Shown here piece by piece: positions 34,625-43,498 of a stretch of DNA of 64,000 nucleotides. A program made the position numbers and the translations under genes. A model generated the notes under the pieces. It searched no databases. It saw nothing but the letters and a program-made list of their open reading frames with translations, and was not told the origin of the DNA. The stretch is taken from assembly GCF_018138085.1 (NCBI RefSeq), contig NZ_CP073105.1:3410001-3474000 (forward strand), read 5' to 3'. Numbering within the stretch: position 1 is the stretch's first letter; the number at the start of each line of letters is the position of its first letter. The stretch comes from Stutzerimonas stutzeri (GTDB taxonomy: Bacteria > Pseudomonadota > Gammaproteobacteria > Pseudomonadales > Pseudomonadaceae).

Positions 34625-36769
34625 TTACAGCGGACCGATGGTGGAGCAGGTTTTCTTTGCCGAAGCATATTTTTGCAGCGGTGCCAGCTGAGGACGGTAC
34701 TTACCGCTCGAGACGTCCAGCGCCATGATGTTCTCACCCCAGCGAGGACCGGCAGCCCAGTAGGTGCTCGGGATGCAGTTCTCGGCAAGGTACGCCAGCA
34801 GTTTGTCGGTAGCGACTACAGCAGACGGAGAGAAGTCCGGAATGCCGTGCTCGCCCAGGTAACCGCGCAGCTTGTTGGCTTTCAGCCACTCGACCCACGG
34901 CTTGACCCGCTCGACACCCAGGTTCGGCGCAAAGGTTTCCGCGGTGTTGCGATAGGTGCCCGAGTAATCGCTATCCAGGTACTGGTGCGCTTCGTAGACC
35001 AGGTTGTTCTTCGGATCGCGCATCCACGGATCGTTGATCAGCTGGGTGTTGTACTTCTGCCAATGGAAGGCGCTCGAGTAGCGGTCACCGGCGATCATGA
35101 TCCACTTGGTCGGATCGACCGTACGGATCGCCTGCCCGGCTGCCTGCGCAGTCTGTGGCCAAAGGTTGTTACCGGTGTTGTACGGCTCGTTCATCAGACC
35201 GTAGCCATACAGTGCCGGATGCTTGGAAACCTGCAGGGCGATCTTGCGCCAGGTTTCAGCGAACTGCGCCCGCGGTACTTCCGGCGAATTGATTACCTTG
35301 CCGTAGTAGCGGTAGTAGTTGTGCATATCAAGGATGACCTTGATGCCGTACTTCTGAGCGTAATCCAGGGACTGCTTGATGCGCGCCAGTTCGGCGGCGT
35401 CCAGCTCGGTACCCAGCTTGGGCTGGATTCGTTCCCAGAGGAAGCCCAGGCGCACCAGCTTGAAACCAAGACCGGCGTGACGCTTGTAGTAGGACTCGTC
35501 GGCGAAGGTGTAGCCCTTGTTGTAGATGCCCGGAACATTCGCCGGGTCGAACACGCCCGAGCCGAAGTTCACGCCGACCAGATCGATCCCGCTGCCATCA
35601 CTGACGACCGGAGTCGTGGGTGCCGGAGCAGGTGCCGGGGTTGGGGCCGGGGCCGGTGCAGGTGTCGAAGTAACAGGAGCCGTCGGCGCGGTCGTGCCTC
35701 CGGTGCTGGACACCACGCTGATGGTCTTCGGATAACCAACAGCGCTGGCGGACAGCGTTGAGCCGCTCAGCATGACGGAAAGATGATCGCCCACGTCATA
35801 GACGGCGGCGACCTGGCGTACCTGGCCGTCGGCCAGTTTCACCGAAGCGCCTTTAACGAACGAGGCCTTGTTGGCTGTGGTGTCGGGAATCGAAAAGCCA
35901 GCAGCCTTGCGGTAGATGCCGTTTTCCCAATCCGAGTTGGTGAAGCTGTTCAACCCGGCGCTGTACGTCATGCCGGACGCAGGGGCAGTCGGCGCGGGGG
36001 CTGGTGCCGGAGCGGGTGCCGGCTGGGTTACGGCCGGCAAAGTGGTACCGGTTGTGGATGCCACGCTGACAGCCTTCGGATAACCGACGACGCTGCCAGA
36101 CAGCGCGGAGCCGCCCATCATGATCGAGAGGTTGGCACCCGTGTCGTAGACAGCGGTGATCTTGCGCACCTGGCCGTCCGCCAGCTTCGCCGACGCACCG
36201 ACAACGAACGCAGCCTTGTTGGCGGCAGTATCCGGGATCGAAAAACCGGGCGACCGACGATAGATCCCGCGATCCCAATCCGTATTGCTGAAATTGTTTA
36301 CCGCGACCGAGAGCGTGCCGCTCGGGGCAGTCACTGCCGGAGCCGGAGCCTTTGCAGCAGGCGCTTCTACGGAGGCGACCACAGTGCTGACGGTACGCGG
36401 TGCACCGACCTTGGCGCCGTCGAGCAAGCCACCGTCTACATAGAGGCTGATGTTGTTACCGACGACGTAGACCTTGGTGATCTTGCGAACCTGGCCATCG
36501 GCAAACTTGATCTGGACGCCCGGCTTGAATGCGGCAATCGCGGCGGAGCTTGCCGGGACGGAAAGAGCGGCGGTCCGGCGCCAGACACCGTTGAGGAAGT
36601 CGGAGCTGGTAAAGCTATTGATCTTGGAAGTGAAAGCGGCCGTGGACGAGGCACTTACCGTGATGCCAGCAGTCGCTTCGCCAGTGAAAACAACTGCACC
36701 GAACAGGGCGGCAAGGGCGATGGAACGAGCAAGTGCGCGAGGGGCACCCGTCAATACGTTGATAGACAT
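34625..36769 (-). CDS. Secreted GH5-type glycosidase with three N-terminal repeats
   Basis: The 714-residue protein has a signal peptide (about residues 1-34), three related ~90-residue modules (about 35-131, 151-238 and 266-355; each has an SF-x-SDW/F-x-x-G-x-Y/W-R start and a K-x-ADGQVRK/Q core) joined by Ala-Pro-rich linkers, and a C-terminal GH5 catalytic domain (395-714). The acid/base E528 in YGLMNEPY and nucleophile E640 in YLGEHGIPD are present. GH5 enzymes cleave beta-1,4 glycans by retention. The module repeats look like polysaccharide-binding domains, but I do not recognise the family. Context suggests trimming or release of the exopolysaccharide. A ggagag site precedes the ATG. 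Confidence 0.83.
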   Translation of the reverse strand: MSINVLTGAPRALARSIALAALFGAVVFTGEATAGITVSASSTAAFTSKINSFTSSDFLNGVWRRTAALSVPASSAAIAAFKPGVQIKFADGQVRKITKVYVVGNNISLYVDGGLLDGAKVGAPRTVSTVVASVEAPAAKAPAPAVTAPSGTLSVAVNNFSNTDWDRGIYRRSPGFSIPDTAANKAAFVVGASAKLADGQVRKITAVYDTGANLSIMMGGSALSGSVVGYPKAVSVASTTGTTLPAVTQPAPAPAPAPAPTAPASGMTYSAGLNSFTNSDWENGIYRKAAGFSIPDTTANKASFVKGASVKLADGQVRQVAAVYDVGDHLSVMLSGSTLSASAVGYPKTISVVSSTGGTTAPTAPVTSTPAPAPAPTPAPAPAPTTPVVSDGSGIDLVGVNFGSGVFDPANVPGIYNKGYTFADESYYKRHAGLGFKLVRLGFLWERIQPKLGTELDAAELARIKQSLDYAQKYGIKVILDMHNYYRYYGKVINSPEVPRAQFAETWRKIALQVSKHPALYGYGLMNEPYNTGNNLWPQTAQAAGQAIRTVDPTKWIMIAGDRYSSAFHWQKYNTQLINDPWMRDPKNNLVYEAHQYLDSDYSGTYRNTAETFAPNLGVERVKPWVEWLKANKLRGYLGEHGIPDFSPSAVVATDKLLAYLAENCIPSTYWAAGPRWGENIMALDVSSGKYRPQLAPLQKYASAKKTCSTIGPL

Positions 36770-37288
36770 TCAGTCTCTCCGGAACTTAATACTTCAAAAG
36801 GCCGAAACCTTTAAAAAAGTGGCGGGAGTTTTAATTAAGTCGTGCAGGCGCTTACTGGAGCAGAGGCATCACTTCGCGCAACCGGACGAACCGCGTTACA
36901 ACGAACGCCGGATCACCAGTGGGGGGGAACCGGCAATCCGTTGCGTGGCGCCTTTATAATAGCTTTCAAAAACGATTCAAAATTTTTTTGACGGGTTTAG
37001 ATCGCCAACTCTCCGTCACATTTTTGACCGGCCATTAATCCGCTATTAGAAGGTGTCTTTTTGCTATCAGCCATAATAGCCGTCCAGCCCCTTTAGCCCG
37101 TTTCGTTAATAGGCTGTCGGCGTCATTTTTTTGAATTAACCAGGTCACAGAACCTGAATTCTGCTATGGATCCAGCCGACGAACGGTCAGAGTAAGGCAG
37201 CCCTGTTTCCGGTCGGCTTATAAGAGAGGAAGCGGTGTTTCCGCCCGCGTTATTCCTCGTCAGCCCACCGGCACATAAGGAACCGCTC
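36770..37288. other. Divergent intergenic region, AT-rich
   Basis: No gene was recognised in 519 bases between the divergent GH5 and DUF2945 genes. A tataat at 36955-36960 and runs of A/T (around 36970-36990) suggest promoters for one or both directions, and gctatta...taatagc near 37040-37080 is an inverted repeat with a long spacer. Exact promoter assignment is not possible by eye. Confidence 0.4.
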
Positions 37289-37504
37289 ATGACGCAGCAG
37301 AAATTCAAGGTTGGCGACCACGTCCGCTGGAACTCGGAGGCAGGCCATGTGACGGGGCGCATCGTCAAAGTGCATACCCAGGACACCGACTACAAAGGTC
37401 ACAAGCGGCGTGCCAGTCCGGATGAACCGCAATACGAGATCGAGAGCGACAAGACGGACCACGTGGCTATGCACAAGGGCAGTGCGCTGAGCAGGATCGA
37501 ATGA
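37289..37504 (+). CDS. DUF2945/HVA1-family small protein
   Basis: The 71-residue protein matches DUF2945: KFKVGDHVRWNSEAGHVTGRIVKVH, then DEPQYEIESDKTDHVAMHKGSAL. It is hydrophilic and probably cytoplasmic with an SH3-like barrel; function unknown. The ATG at 37289 follows an aagga site. It overlaps the next gene by four bases (ATGA), which suggests a shared function with the DUF488 protein. Confidence 0.88.
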   Translation: MTQQKFKVGDHVRWNSEAGHVTGRIVKVHTQDTDYKGHKRRASPDEPQYEIESDKTDHVAMHKGSALSRIE

Positions 37505-38067
37505 TTGCCGCCGCGCCACGACAGATCTGGACGATTGGCCATTCCACCCGCGCCCCCGAAGCCTTCGTCGCGTTACTCGAGCACTACGGCATCGAGGCCA
37601 TCGCGGATGTCCGCCGCTTCCCGGGTTCGAGGCGCTTGCCGCAATTCGCATCGACGAATCTCGAAGCCACGCTCCGCGAACAGGGGATTGCCTATCAGTG
37701 GATCGAGCAACTGGGCGGCAGACGTCGGGCCTCACCCGGGCCGAGTTCGAGCGCGTGGCGCAACGCATCCTTTCGGGGCTATGCCGAGCATGTGCGGACT
37801 GAAGAATTCGCCACCGGGCTGGAGCAGCTGCTGCGCCTGGCCGCCGAGCGACGTACCGCGATGATGTGCGCCGAAGTGCTCTGGTGGCGCTGCCATCGCT
37901 CCATCGTGTCAGATGTGCTGAAGTTGCGGGGAATAGAGGTGCTGCATATTCAGGACGAACAGCGCCTGACGGTTCATCCTTTTACGTCGCCGGCGCGACT
38001 CGACGATGGCGAGCTCACCTACGCAGAAACCGCCGGCGTGCCACTGAAAACGCCTGAAGGTCGATAA
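37501..38067 (+). CDS. DUF488 protein
   Basis: The 188-residue protein carries the DUF488 pattern: IWTIGHSTRAPEAFVALLEHYGIEAIADVRRFPGSR at the start and MMCAEVLWWRCHRSIVSDVL near residue 121 (C-A-E-x-x-x-x-x-C-H-R). The family has no settled biochemical function. It is coupled to the DUF2945 gene upstream. Confidence 0.85.
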   Translation: MIAAAPRQIWTIGHSTRAPEAFVALLEHYGIEAIADVRRFPGSRRLPQFASTNLEATLREQGIAYQWIEQLGGRRRASPGPSSSAWRNASFRGYAEHVRTEEFATGLEQLLRLAAERRTAMMCAEVLWWRCHRSIVSDVLKLRGIEVLHIQDEQRLTVHPFTSPARLDDGELTYAETAGVPLKTPEGR

Positions 38068-38272
38068 CGCCGCGTGCAGTGATACATGGCGCACGCATCC
38101 GGTCTGGTAGCGCCCCGCTCCAGCATGCAGAACTTTCTCGTGTTTATGGCTTCCTATGAGCCAATCTCAGCCAAGCCGCACTCGAGGGAAACAATAGAGC
38201 CAGGCGGCTGGCCGACACCGCTGCAGACAGTGTCACGCTTGTACGCAGTCGATCATCAGGGAGGAGAGCTCG

Positions 38273-39580
38273 ATGTCAGGCCTCTATCGAACAGGCAAGC
38301 GTACTCTGGCCAGGCAGTGGCTCGCGGGAGGCGCGTCGTCCAAGGTGTTCAAGGGCATGGCAACCCTGGCGGTCGGCAACGGGCTGGCCAGGATCGTTGG
38401 ACTGGCCAGCATCCCGATTCTCACGCGGATCTACGCCCCGGAGCATTTCGGGGTGCTCTCGATATTCACCGCCCTGCTACTGATCCTCACACCGCTGCTG
38501 ACGCTACGCTACGAACTAGCTGTACCGCTACCGCGCAATGACGGCGTCGCCATGACGTTGATGGCCATTTCGGCCTGCATGGTCGTTGTGATGACCCTGG
38601 CGCTTACAGGCCTGCTCGGGCTCGCAGGCCCGGCCATGCTGAAACTGGTATCAGCCGAGGCGCTGATACCCTACGCCTGGATTCTGGTCGCCGCGCTGTT
38701 CAGCGCCGGGCTGTATGAGGTGCTCCTGATCTGGGCGGTAAGGCGCCGCGCCTACCCTGCAATCGCACGCACTCAGCTCCAGCAGAGCGCCGTCGGTTCG
38801 ATTGCAAAGATTGCGCTGGGATTAGTTGGACTGAAGCCGCTCGGGCTTCTGGCAGGCCAGGCGTTAGGCGCCGGCGCGGGGACGATGTCGCTGATTCGAC
38901 TGTTCGGAGAGGACGTGAGGCGTTATTGGCGCCATGTCACGCCAAAACGGGCATGGTGCCTGCTGGCGTACTACCGGAGTTTCCCGATCTATCGGCTACC
39001 GTCACAGTTGCTGCAGATCTTCTCCAGCCAGGCGCCGTTGCTACTGACAGCCGCGCTTTACGATGCCCAGACCACGGGGCAACTTGGGCTGGCGATGATG
39101 ACCTTGGCCTTGCCGATGAATCTTCTAGGCCACTCGACAAGCAAGGCGTACTACGCCGAAATAGCCTCCATCGGACGCAAACGGCCGGACGCCATCCGCC
39201 GCGTCACCTACTCGGTCATCAAGCGGCTGTTGCTGTTGGCTCTGGCGCCGACGCTACTGCTGCTGGTCTTCGGCGCCCCGCTGTTCGCACGGGTATTCGG
39301 GCCCCAGTGGACCCTCGCGGGCGAGCTGGCCTCGATACTGGCGCTCTACCTGCTGTTTCAGTTCATGCATGCTCCGGCATCCCACTTGCTCTCGGTGTTC
39401 GAGGGCCAGCGGCTGCATCTGATGCTGAACGTTCAGCGCACCACACTGACGCTCGCCGGCTTCGCGGCCGGCTATTTGTTCGATCTGCCGGTCACTACGG
39501 TGATGCTGCTTTATGCGATCGCCCTGTCAGCCCACTACCTGTTCAGTCTGGTCGTGACATTGCGAGTGATTCCACGCTAG
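38273..39580 (+). CDS. Oligosaccharide flippase (Wzx-type), second copy
   Basis: The 435-residue protein has about 12 membrane segments and an N-terminal flippase signature (ATLAVGNGLARIVGLASIPILTRIYAPEHFG). It would export a lipid-linked repeat unit. A ggaggag site precedes the ATG. It is the only plus-strand flippase of the exopolysaccharide locus and is convergent with the WecG-like gene; its partner genes are not adjacent. Confidence 0.88.
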   Translation: MSGLYRTGKRTLARQWLAGGASSKVFKGMATLAVGNGLARIVGLASIPILTRIYAPEHFGVLSIFTALLLILTPLLTLRYELAVPLPRNDGVAMTLMAISACMVVVMTLALTGLLGLAGPAMLKLVSAEALIPYAWILVAALFSAGLYEVLLIWAVRRRAYPAIARTQLQQSAVGSIAKIALGLVGLKPLGLLAGQALGAGAGTMSLIRLFGEDVRRYWRHVTPKRAWCLLAYYRSFPIYRLPSQLLQIFSSQAPLLLTAALYDAQTTGQLGLAMMTLALPMNLLGHSTSKAYYAEIASIGRKRPDAIRRVTYSVIKRLLLLALAPTLLLLVFGAPLFARVFGPQWTLAGELASILALYLLFQFMHAPASHLLSVFEGQRLHLMLNVQRTTLTLAGFAAGYLFDLPVTTVMLLYAIALSAHYLFSLVVTLRVIPR

Positions 39581-39643
39581 GCAAGGCTACCGCTGTCTCG
39601 ATCCGCCAGCCGCCCTTCCCTGGCCAGCCTGCTCGGGTGACCG

Positions 39644-40438
39644 TCAGGGTTCGCGCTTGAGCGCGTTCCAGCCGCCTACGCGACGTGCGCCTGAAAAAAC
39701 GTTGCGCGAGAGGTAAAAAAAGAACAATGGGATGCCCACCGCGTAGCGCTTGAACAAGCGGCGCGGCTCGATGAGCATGCGGAACGCCCATTCCAAACCG
39801 AACCGGCGGAACAGCATCGGCGCACGCGGAAAGCGCTGGGCAGAAAAATCCAGGATCGCCCCACCACAGATCAGCAGCGCACGGGTATTCATCGCCTTCT
39901 GCAAATGCAGCGCGACATGCTCCTGCTTGGGCATGCCCATCGCCAGAACGACGATCGGAAAGCGCCCCGGCACATGGTGCTGGCGGTAGAACTCGAGGTA
40001 TTCCTCGGCCCGCTTGAATCCATCGATAGCATGGAAGCTGCGATCCCCGAACAACTTGCGCGCGCCATCGCTCAGCCAGGGCTCGCGTGTGCCCATGGCG
40101 AACAATTCATAGCGATCCTCGGAATCGCCGACCAGATCCTCGATCAGTTCCGGAATGAAGTCGGAGCCGTTCAGGTTGGCTTTCGGATCGCGCCCATTGA
40201 ACAGACAGGCGATCTTTATGCCGATGCCGTCGCGCAACAGGTAGTTGACCTGCATGAAACTGTCCAGCACCGATGTATGGCGCTGCGCGATGTTGTACCC
40301 GTGCTGGTTGAGAAAGCCCAGAATGGTAGGCGACTCACGCTTCTTCAGCTCGGAAATAAAAGGGCCGGTATCCGTCTCATCCAGTAGTTTCAGCTTCCCT
40401 ATCAAAGGATCCATCCTTTTGGTGACGGGATTTTTCAT
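39644..40438 (-). CDS. WecG/TagA/CpsF-family glycosyltransferase
   Basis: The 264-residue protein matches the GT26 family: DGIGIKIACLFNGRD near residue 69, FAMGTREPWLSDG near 113, VVLAMGMPKQEHVALHLQK near 162 and a GGAILDFSAQRFPRAP segment near 192 with the conserved Asp. Such enzymes add ManNAcA or similar sugars to undecaprenol-PP-GlcNAc. It is separated from the rest of the cluster by two plus-strand genes and divergent from the second GH5 gene. Confidence 0.88.
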   Translation of the reverse strand: MKNPVTKRMDPLIGKLKLLDETDTGPFISELKKRESPTILGFLNQHGYNIAQRHTSVLDSFMQVNYLLRDGIGIKIACLFNGRDPKANLNGSDFIPELIEDLVGDSEDRYELFAMGTREPWLSDGARKLFGDRSFHAIDGFKRAEEYLEFYRQHHVPGRFPIVVLAMGMPKQEHVALHLQKAMNTRALLICGGAILDFSAQRFPRAPMLFRRFGLEWAFRMLIEPRRLFKRYAVGIPLFFFYLSRNVFSGARRVGGWNALKREP

Positions 40439-40619
40439 AAGTAGCTTCTCTGTCTGTAAAACAAAAATGTGTATGTCGTGACCTTCGGCGCAGCACGCCT
40501 ATTGCCGTGCCATCACCGTGTGGAAGATTTGCCTGAAAAACTGAACAATGCCGGCCCGTGCCGGACAAACGAAGCAGCCGCCTTCGCGGCATCTTCCACT
40601 TGGAATTTGAGGTAGTCAG

Positions 40620-41666
40620 ATGTTAAGGACACGTAGCGCTTCGAAACGATCAAAAGGAATACTCCTCGGACTCGCGCTTGTGCTCGGGAGTGCCGCCAGC
40701 GAAGCAGAAAATATAGACCTGATCGGCCTGAACATCGGCGGAGCGGCGTTTTCTGGCAATGTGATACCAGGAAAATATAAAACAAATTATTTCTTCCCGG
40801 CACCCGGCTATCTGGAGCAATGGAAAGCCAAGGGCATCAAGACCATTCGCTTCCCTATCATGTGGGAACGTCTTCAACATGAACTTAACGGTGAACTTGA
40901 TGATGATTATGCACAACTGATCGAGCAGACATTCGAGCAGGCCGCCGATAATGACATAGGTGTCATCCTCGATATACACAACTATGCCCGCTATCAAAAA
41001 AAGCTCATCGGAACCGATGCCGTACCGATATCGGCCTATGAAGATTTGCTCGAACGCATCGCCAAGCGCTGGAAGGACCAGCCCGGACTCTACGCTTACG
41101 ACATCATGAACGAACCGCACGGCGCCGATGAATATTGGCCGGCCGCAGCCCAGGCCGGTATCGATGCCATCCGAAGACACGACAAGGAGCGCCCTTTGTT
41201 CATTGAAGGCAACTTCTGGTCCAGCAGTTATCGCTGGCCTAAATTCAATGATCCGCTGCTGCAATTGAAAGACCCCTCCGACAAGTTGATATTTTCCGCC
41301 CACCTCTACCTGGACAAACACGGTAGCGGACAATACAAGGAGCCGCTGGAGGATGACTTCGACACCATGCTGGGTGTCGAACGCGTCAAACCTTTTGTCG
41401 ACTGGTTGATCAAGCACGGCAGACAAGGCCATATCGGGGAGTTCGGTATTCCTTCCGATGATTCACGTTTGCTCGAAGCGATGGATAATCTGCTGGCTTA
41501 CCTGCAACAGCACTGCATTCCCATGACCTATTGGGCAGCGGGTTCGTCCTGGGGCAAGTACAAGCTATCGGTCGAACCGCAGGATGGCCGCGACCGCCCA
41601 CAATGGGCGGTTCTGGACAAGTACATCGGCCAGGGCGATTGCAGCCGCATCGGGCCGATCCAGTGA
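40620..41666 (+). CDS. Secreted GH5-type glycosidase, single-domain
   Basis: This 348-residue protein has a signal peptide (about 1-29) followed directly by a GH5 domain that is closely related to that of 34625-36769 (shared VERVKPFVDWL-type and IPMTYWAAG-type segments). The acid/base E165 (DIMNEPHG) and nucleophile E274 (HIGEFGIP) are present. It lacks the repeat modules. The ATG follows a gaggtag site; the gene is convergent with the PRTase-HAD gene, with 27 bases between stops. Two paralogues in one locus suggest enzymes tuned to the same polymer. Confidence 0.87.
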   Translation: MLRTRSASKRSKGILLGLALVLGSAASEAENIDLIGLNIGGAAFSGNVIPGKYKTNYFFPAPGYLEQWKAKGIKTIRFPIMWERLQHELNGELDDDYAQLIEQTFEQAADNDIGVILDIHNYARYQKKLIGTDAVPISAYEDLLERIAKRWKDQPGLYAYDIMNEPHGADEYWPAAAQAGIDAIRRHDKERPLFIEGNFWSSSYRWPKFNDPLLQLKDPSDKLIFSAHLYLDKHGSGQYKEPLEDDFDTMLGVERVKPFVDWLIKHGRQGHIGEFGIPSDDSRLLEAMDNLLAYLQQHCIPMTYWAAGSSWGKYKLSVEPQDGRDRPQWAVLDKYIGQGDCSRIGPIQ

Positions 41667-41693
41667 GCGTCGGCCCGGTGCCGCGTCGAGCCT

Positions 41694-42674
41694 TCAGCCT
41701 TTCGAGGTGGGCGCCACCGGCGCCCATCTGCTCAGCACCGACCTGACCTTGCCGGCTAGCCTGGTCTTCAGGCTATAACTCTTGCGCAGCGCGTTGGCCT
41801 TGAGGTTATAAACCTGACCAGGCACGTACATCTCGTTGGTCTCGATGCAGTACACCGGCTTGCCGCTGAGTTTCATGATTTCAACCGCCTGCCTGACCTC
41901 GCTTTCGACGAACAGGCGCGCCAGCGGTTGCTTGGCATAGACCTCCGCTTTGAACTTGTGATGGATGTTCAGCCGACGACGCTCTTCAGCCGTGGGCAGA
42001 TCGAGCATGTGCAGCGTTCCGTACTGCACGCCGTTGCGCGCCAACCACTCCTCCGTTTCGGCGCGATATTTCTCGAGCCGACTGGTTACCAGGTGCGCGA
42101 CCTTGACAGAGGGCACGAACAGGGAACGCGTGCCTTTGAGAAAGGCCCGGTAGTTCGGCCCGTCGTCATTCTCCTCGTGGGTCGGGTCAACGCAGAGCAC
42201 ACCGTCGATATCCAGGCACGCCTGGGCCAGGAAGGGGTGGTGCATGATGTTCCATTCGAATACCCGCGGTTGCTCGACGAGCTCGAGGTGCACGTCCACG
42301 AGATGCCGATTGTGCCGTTCGGCAAACGCCGCCAAGGTCACGACGCTGCCGGCGTAGGTTGCGCGGACCTGTTCCAGTGCGACTTGCATCGACTTGCCCG
42401 AGGAGATGCTGTCGTCCACCAACAGAACCTTCTTGGCGTCCCATGGCTTGACTAGCTCGGCGAGCTTGTAGGTGCGGGTATTGCCTTTTTTCAGTTCGTC
42501 GTTGCGCAAAAACGAATAGAGATCCGTCAGTGGCAGGTTCTGCTTCAATGCAATGATGCTGGCGACCAGCATCCCGCTGCGCGGAATACCGATCACCAAC
42601 TCGATATCGTCTGGAATCTGGCTGGCGCACTCGGTGCTGAGCCGCGACAAGTCATTCAGGCTTCGGTAATTCAT
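41694..42674 (-). CDS. Phosphoribosyltransferase-HAD fusion protein
   Basis: The first ~150 residues form a type I phosphoribosyltransferase domain: IGIPRSGMLVASIIAL near residue 29 and the PRPP loop VLLVDDSISSGKSMQVAL near 84. The rest begins with ACLDIDGVLCVDPTHEE near 151, a HAD motif I (D-x-D-G), and continues as a HAD-like phosphatase fold. Single-domain relatives act in nucleotide salvage or sugar-nucleotide pathways; this fusion in a polysaccharide cluster may build or dephosphorylate an unusual sugar or glycerol donor. That is inference. It is the last gene of the minus-strand exopolysaccharide operon; aggag site before the ATG. Confidence 0.78.
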   Translation of the reverse strand: MNYRSLNDLSRLSTECASQIPDDIELVIGIPRSGMLVASIIALKQNLPLTDLYSFLRNDELKKGNTRTYKLAELVKPWDAKKVLLVDDSISSGKSMQVALEQVRATYAGSVVTLAAFAERHNRHLVDVHLELVEQPRVFEWNIMHHPFLAQACLDIDGVLCVDPTHEENDDGPNYRAFLKGTRSLFVPSVKVAHLVTSRLEKYRAETEEWLARNGVQYGTLHMLDLPTAEERRRLNIHHKFKAEVYAKQPLARLFVESEVRQAVEIMKLSGKPVYCIETNEMYVPGQVYNLKANALRKSYSLKTRLAGKVRSVLSRWAPVAPTSKG

Positions 42675-42733
42675 CGAACACTCCTGCGCCCTGTTCTGGG
42701 CTCACCTGGAAAGCGAGCCGTCCTATCTATCCT

Positions 42734-43498
42734 TTAACGCCCCAGGGACGCGCGTAGTTGCTTGGTATGTGTATGCACGTAGTGCAATACATAAAGGGCG
42801 AACGCGTTGGGTTTCGAAAAATTCAGAAAACGCGTTCTGATATCCATATCTTCACGAATCGCCTCGAAGCGTCTCTTATGCGAGACACCACTGGTATCGA
42901 AGATACAAAGTGGGAAAGACAGCTGCATGACATCACGCTGCAGATCCAGGCCCTGCAGAAATTCGAGCAACAAGCAGTAATCGGCGGACAGTTTGTAGTC
43001 GAGCCGGAACTTGAACTGACGCAACCGCTCATTCTCGAAATACATCGTCTGGTGGCTGGCAGGCAAACCCAATGGCGCACGCTCGATTGGCCGTGCACTG
43101 GTGCGTTTCAAAACCCCACCGGCTTCCTGACGAAAGAAGTCGCCATAAATGAATTGCGGTTTGGTCGTCGCCTTCGACAGTTCATCGTTGATCCGCTCTA
43201 ATACCGTCGGGTCAGCGAGCGAATCGCCACTATTGAGAAACAAGGTATAACCAGGCGTTTCAACTGCGCGCCGGCGACCTTTATCCATCGCGTCATAAAT
43301 GCCCTTGTCCGGCTCGATGGTTATTTCGGCCTGACTGTCATCCAGACTGTTAAGCCACTCGCCACTGCCATCTTTGGATGCACCGTCGATCACGATCCAG
43401 CGAAAGTTACGGTAGGTCTGGTCGGTAAGGCTCCGATAGGTTTCCTTCAGGCCAGCCAGATTATTCCAGTTTATAGTTACGATACTGAAACGGACCAT
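42734..43498 (-). CDS. GT2-family glycosyltransferase
   Basis: The 254-residue protein is a GT-A enzyme: FSIVTINWNNLAGLKETYRSL at the start, IVIDGASKDGSGEWL near 36, an IYDAMDKGRRRA motif near 66, and FLNSGDSLAD near 85 as the D-x-D-type region. It would transfer one sugar to the lipid-linked repeat unit. It overlaps the polymerase gene upstream by 38 bases and is followed by the PRTase-HAD gene. Confidence 0.88.
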   Translation of the reverse strand: MVRFSIVTINWNNLAGLKETYRSLTDQTYRNFRWIVIDGASKDGSGEWLNSLDDSQAEITIEPDKGIYDAMDKGRRRAVETPGYTLFLNSGDSLADPTVLERINDELSKATTKPQFIYGDFFRQEAGGVLKRTSARPIERAPLGLPASHQTMYFENERLRQFKFRLDYKLSADYCLLLEFLQGLDLQRDVMQLSFPLCIFDTSGVSHKRRFEAIREDMDIRTRFLNFSKPNAFALYVLHYVHTHTKQLRASLGR

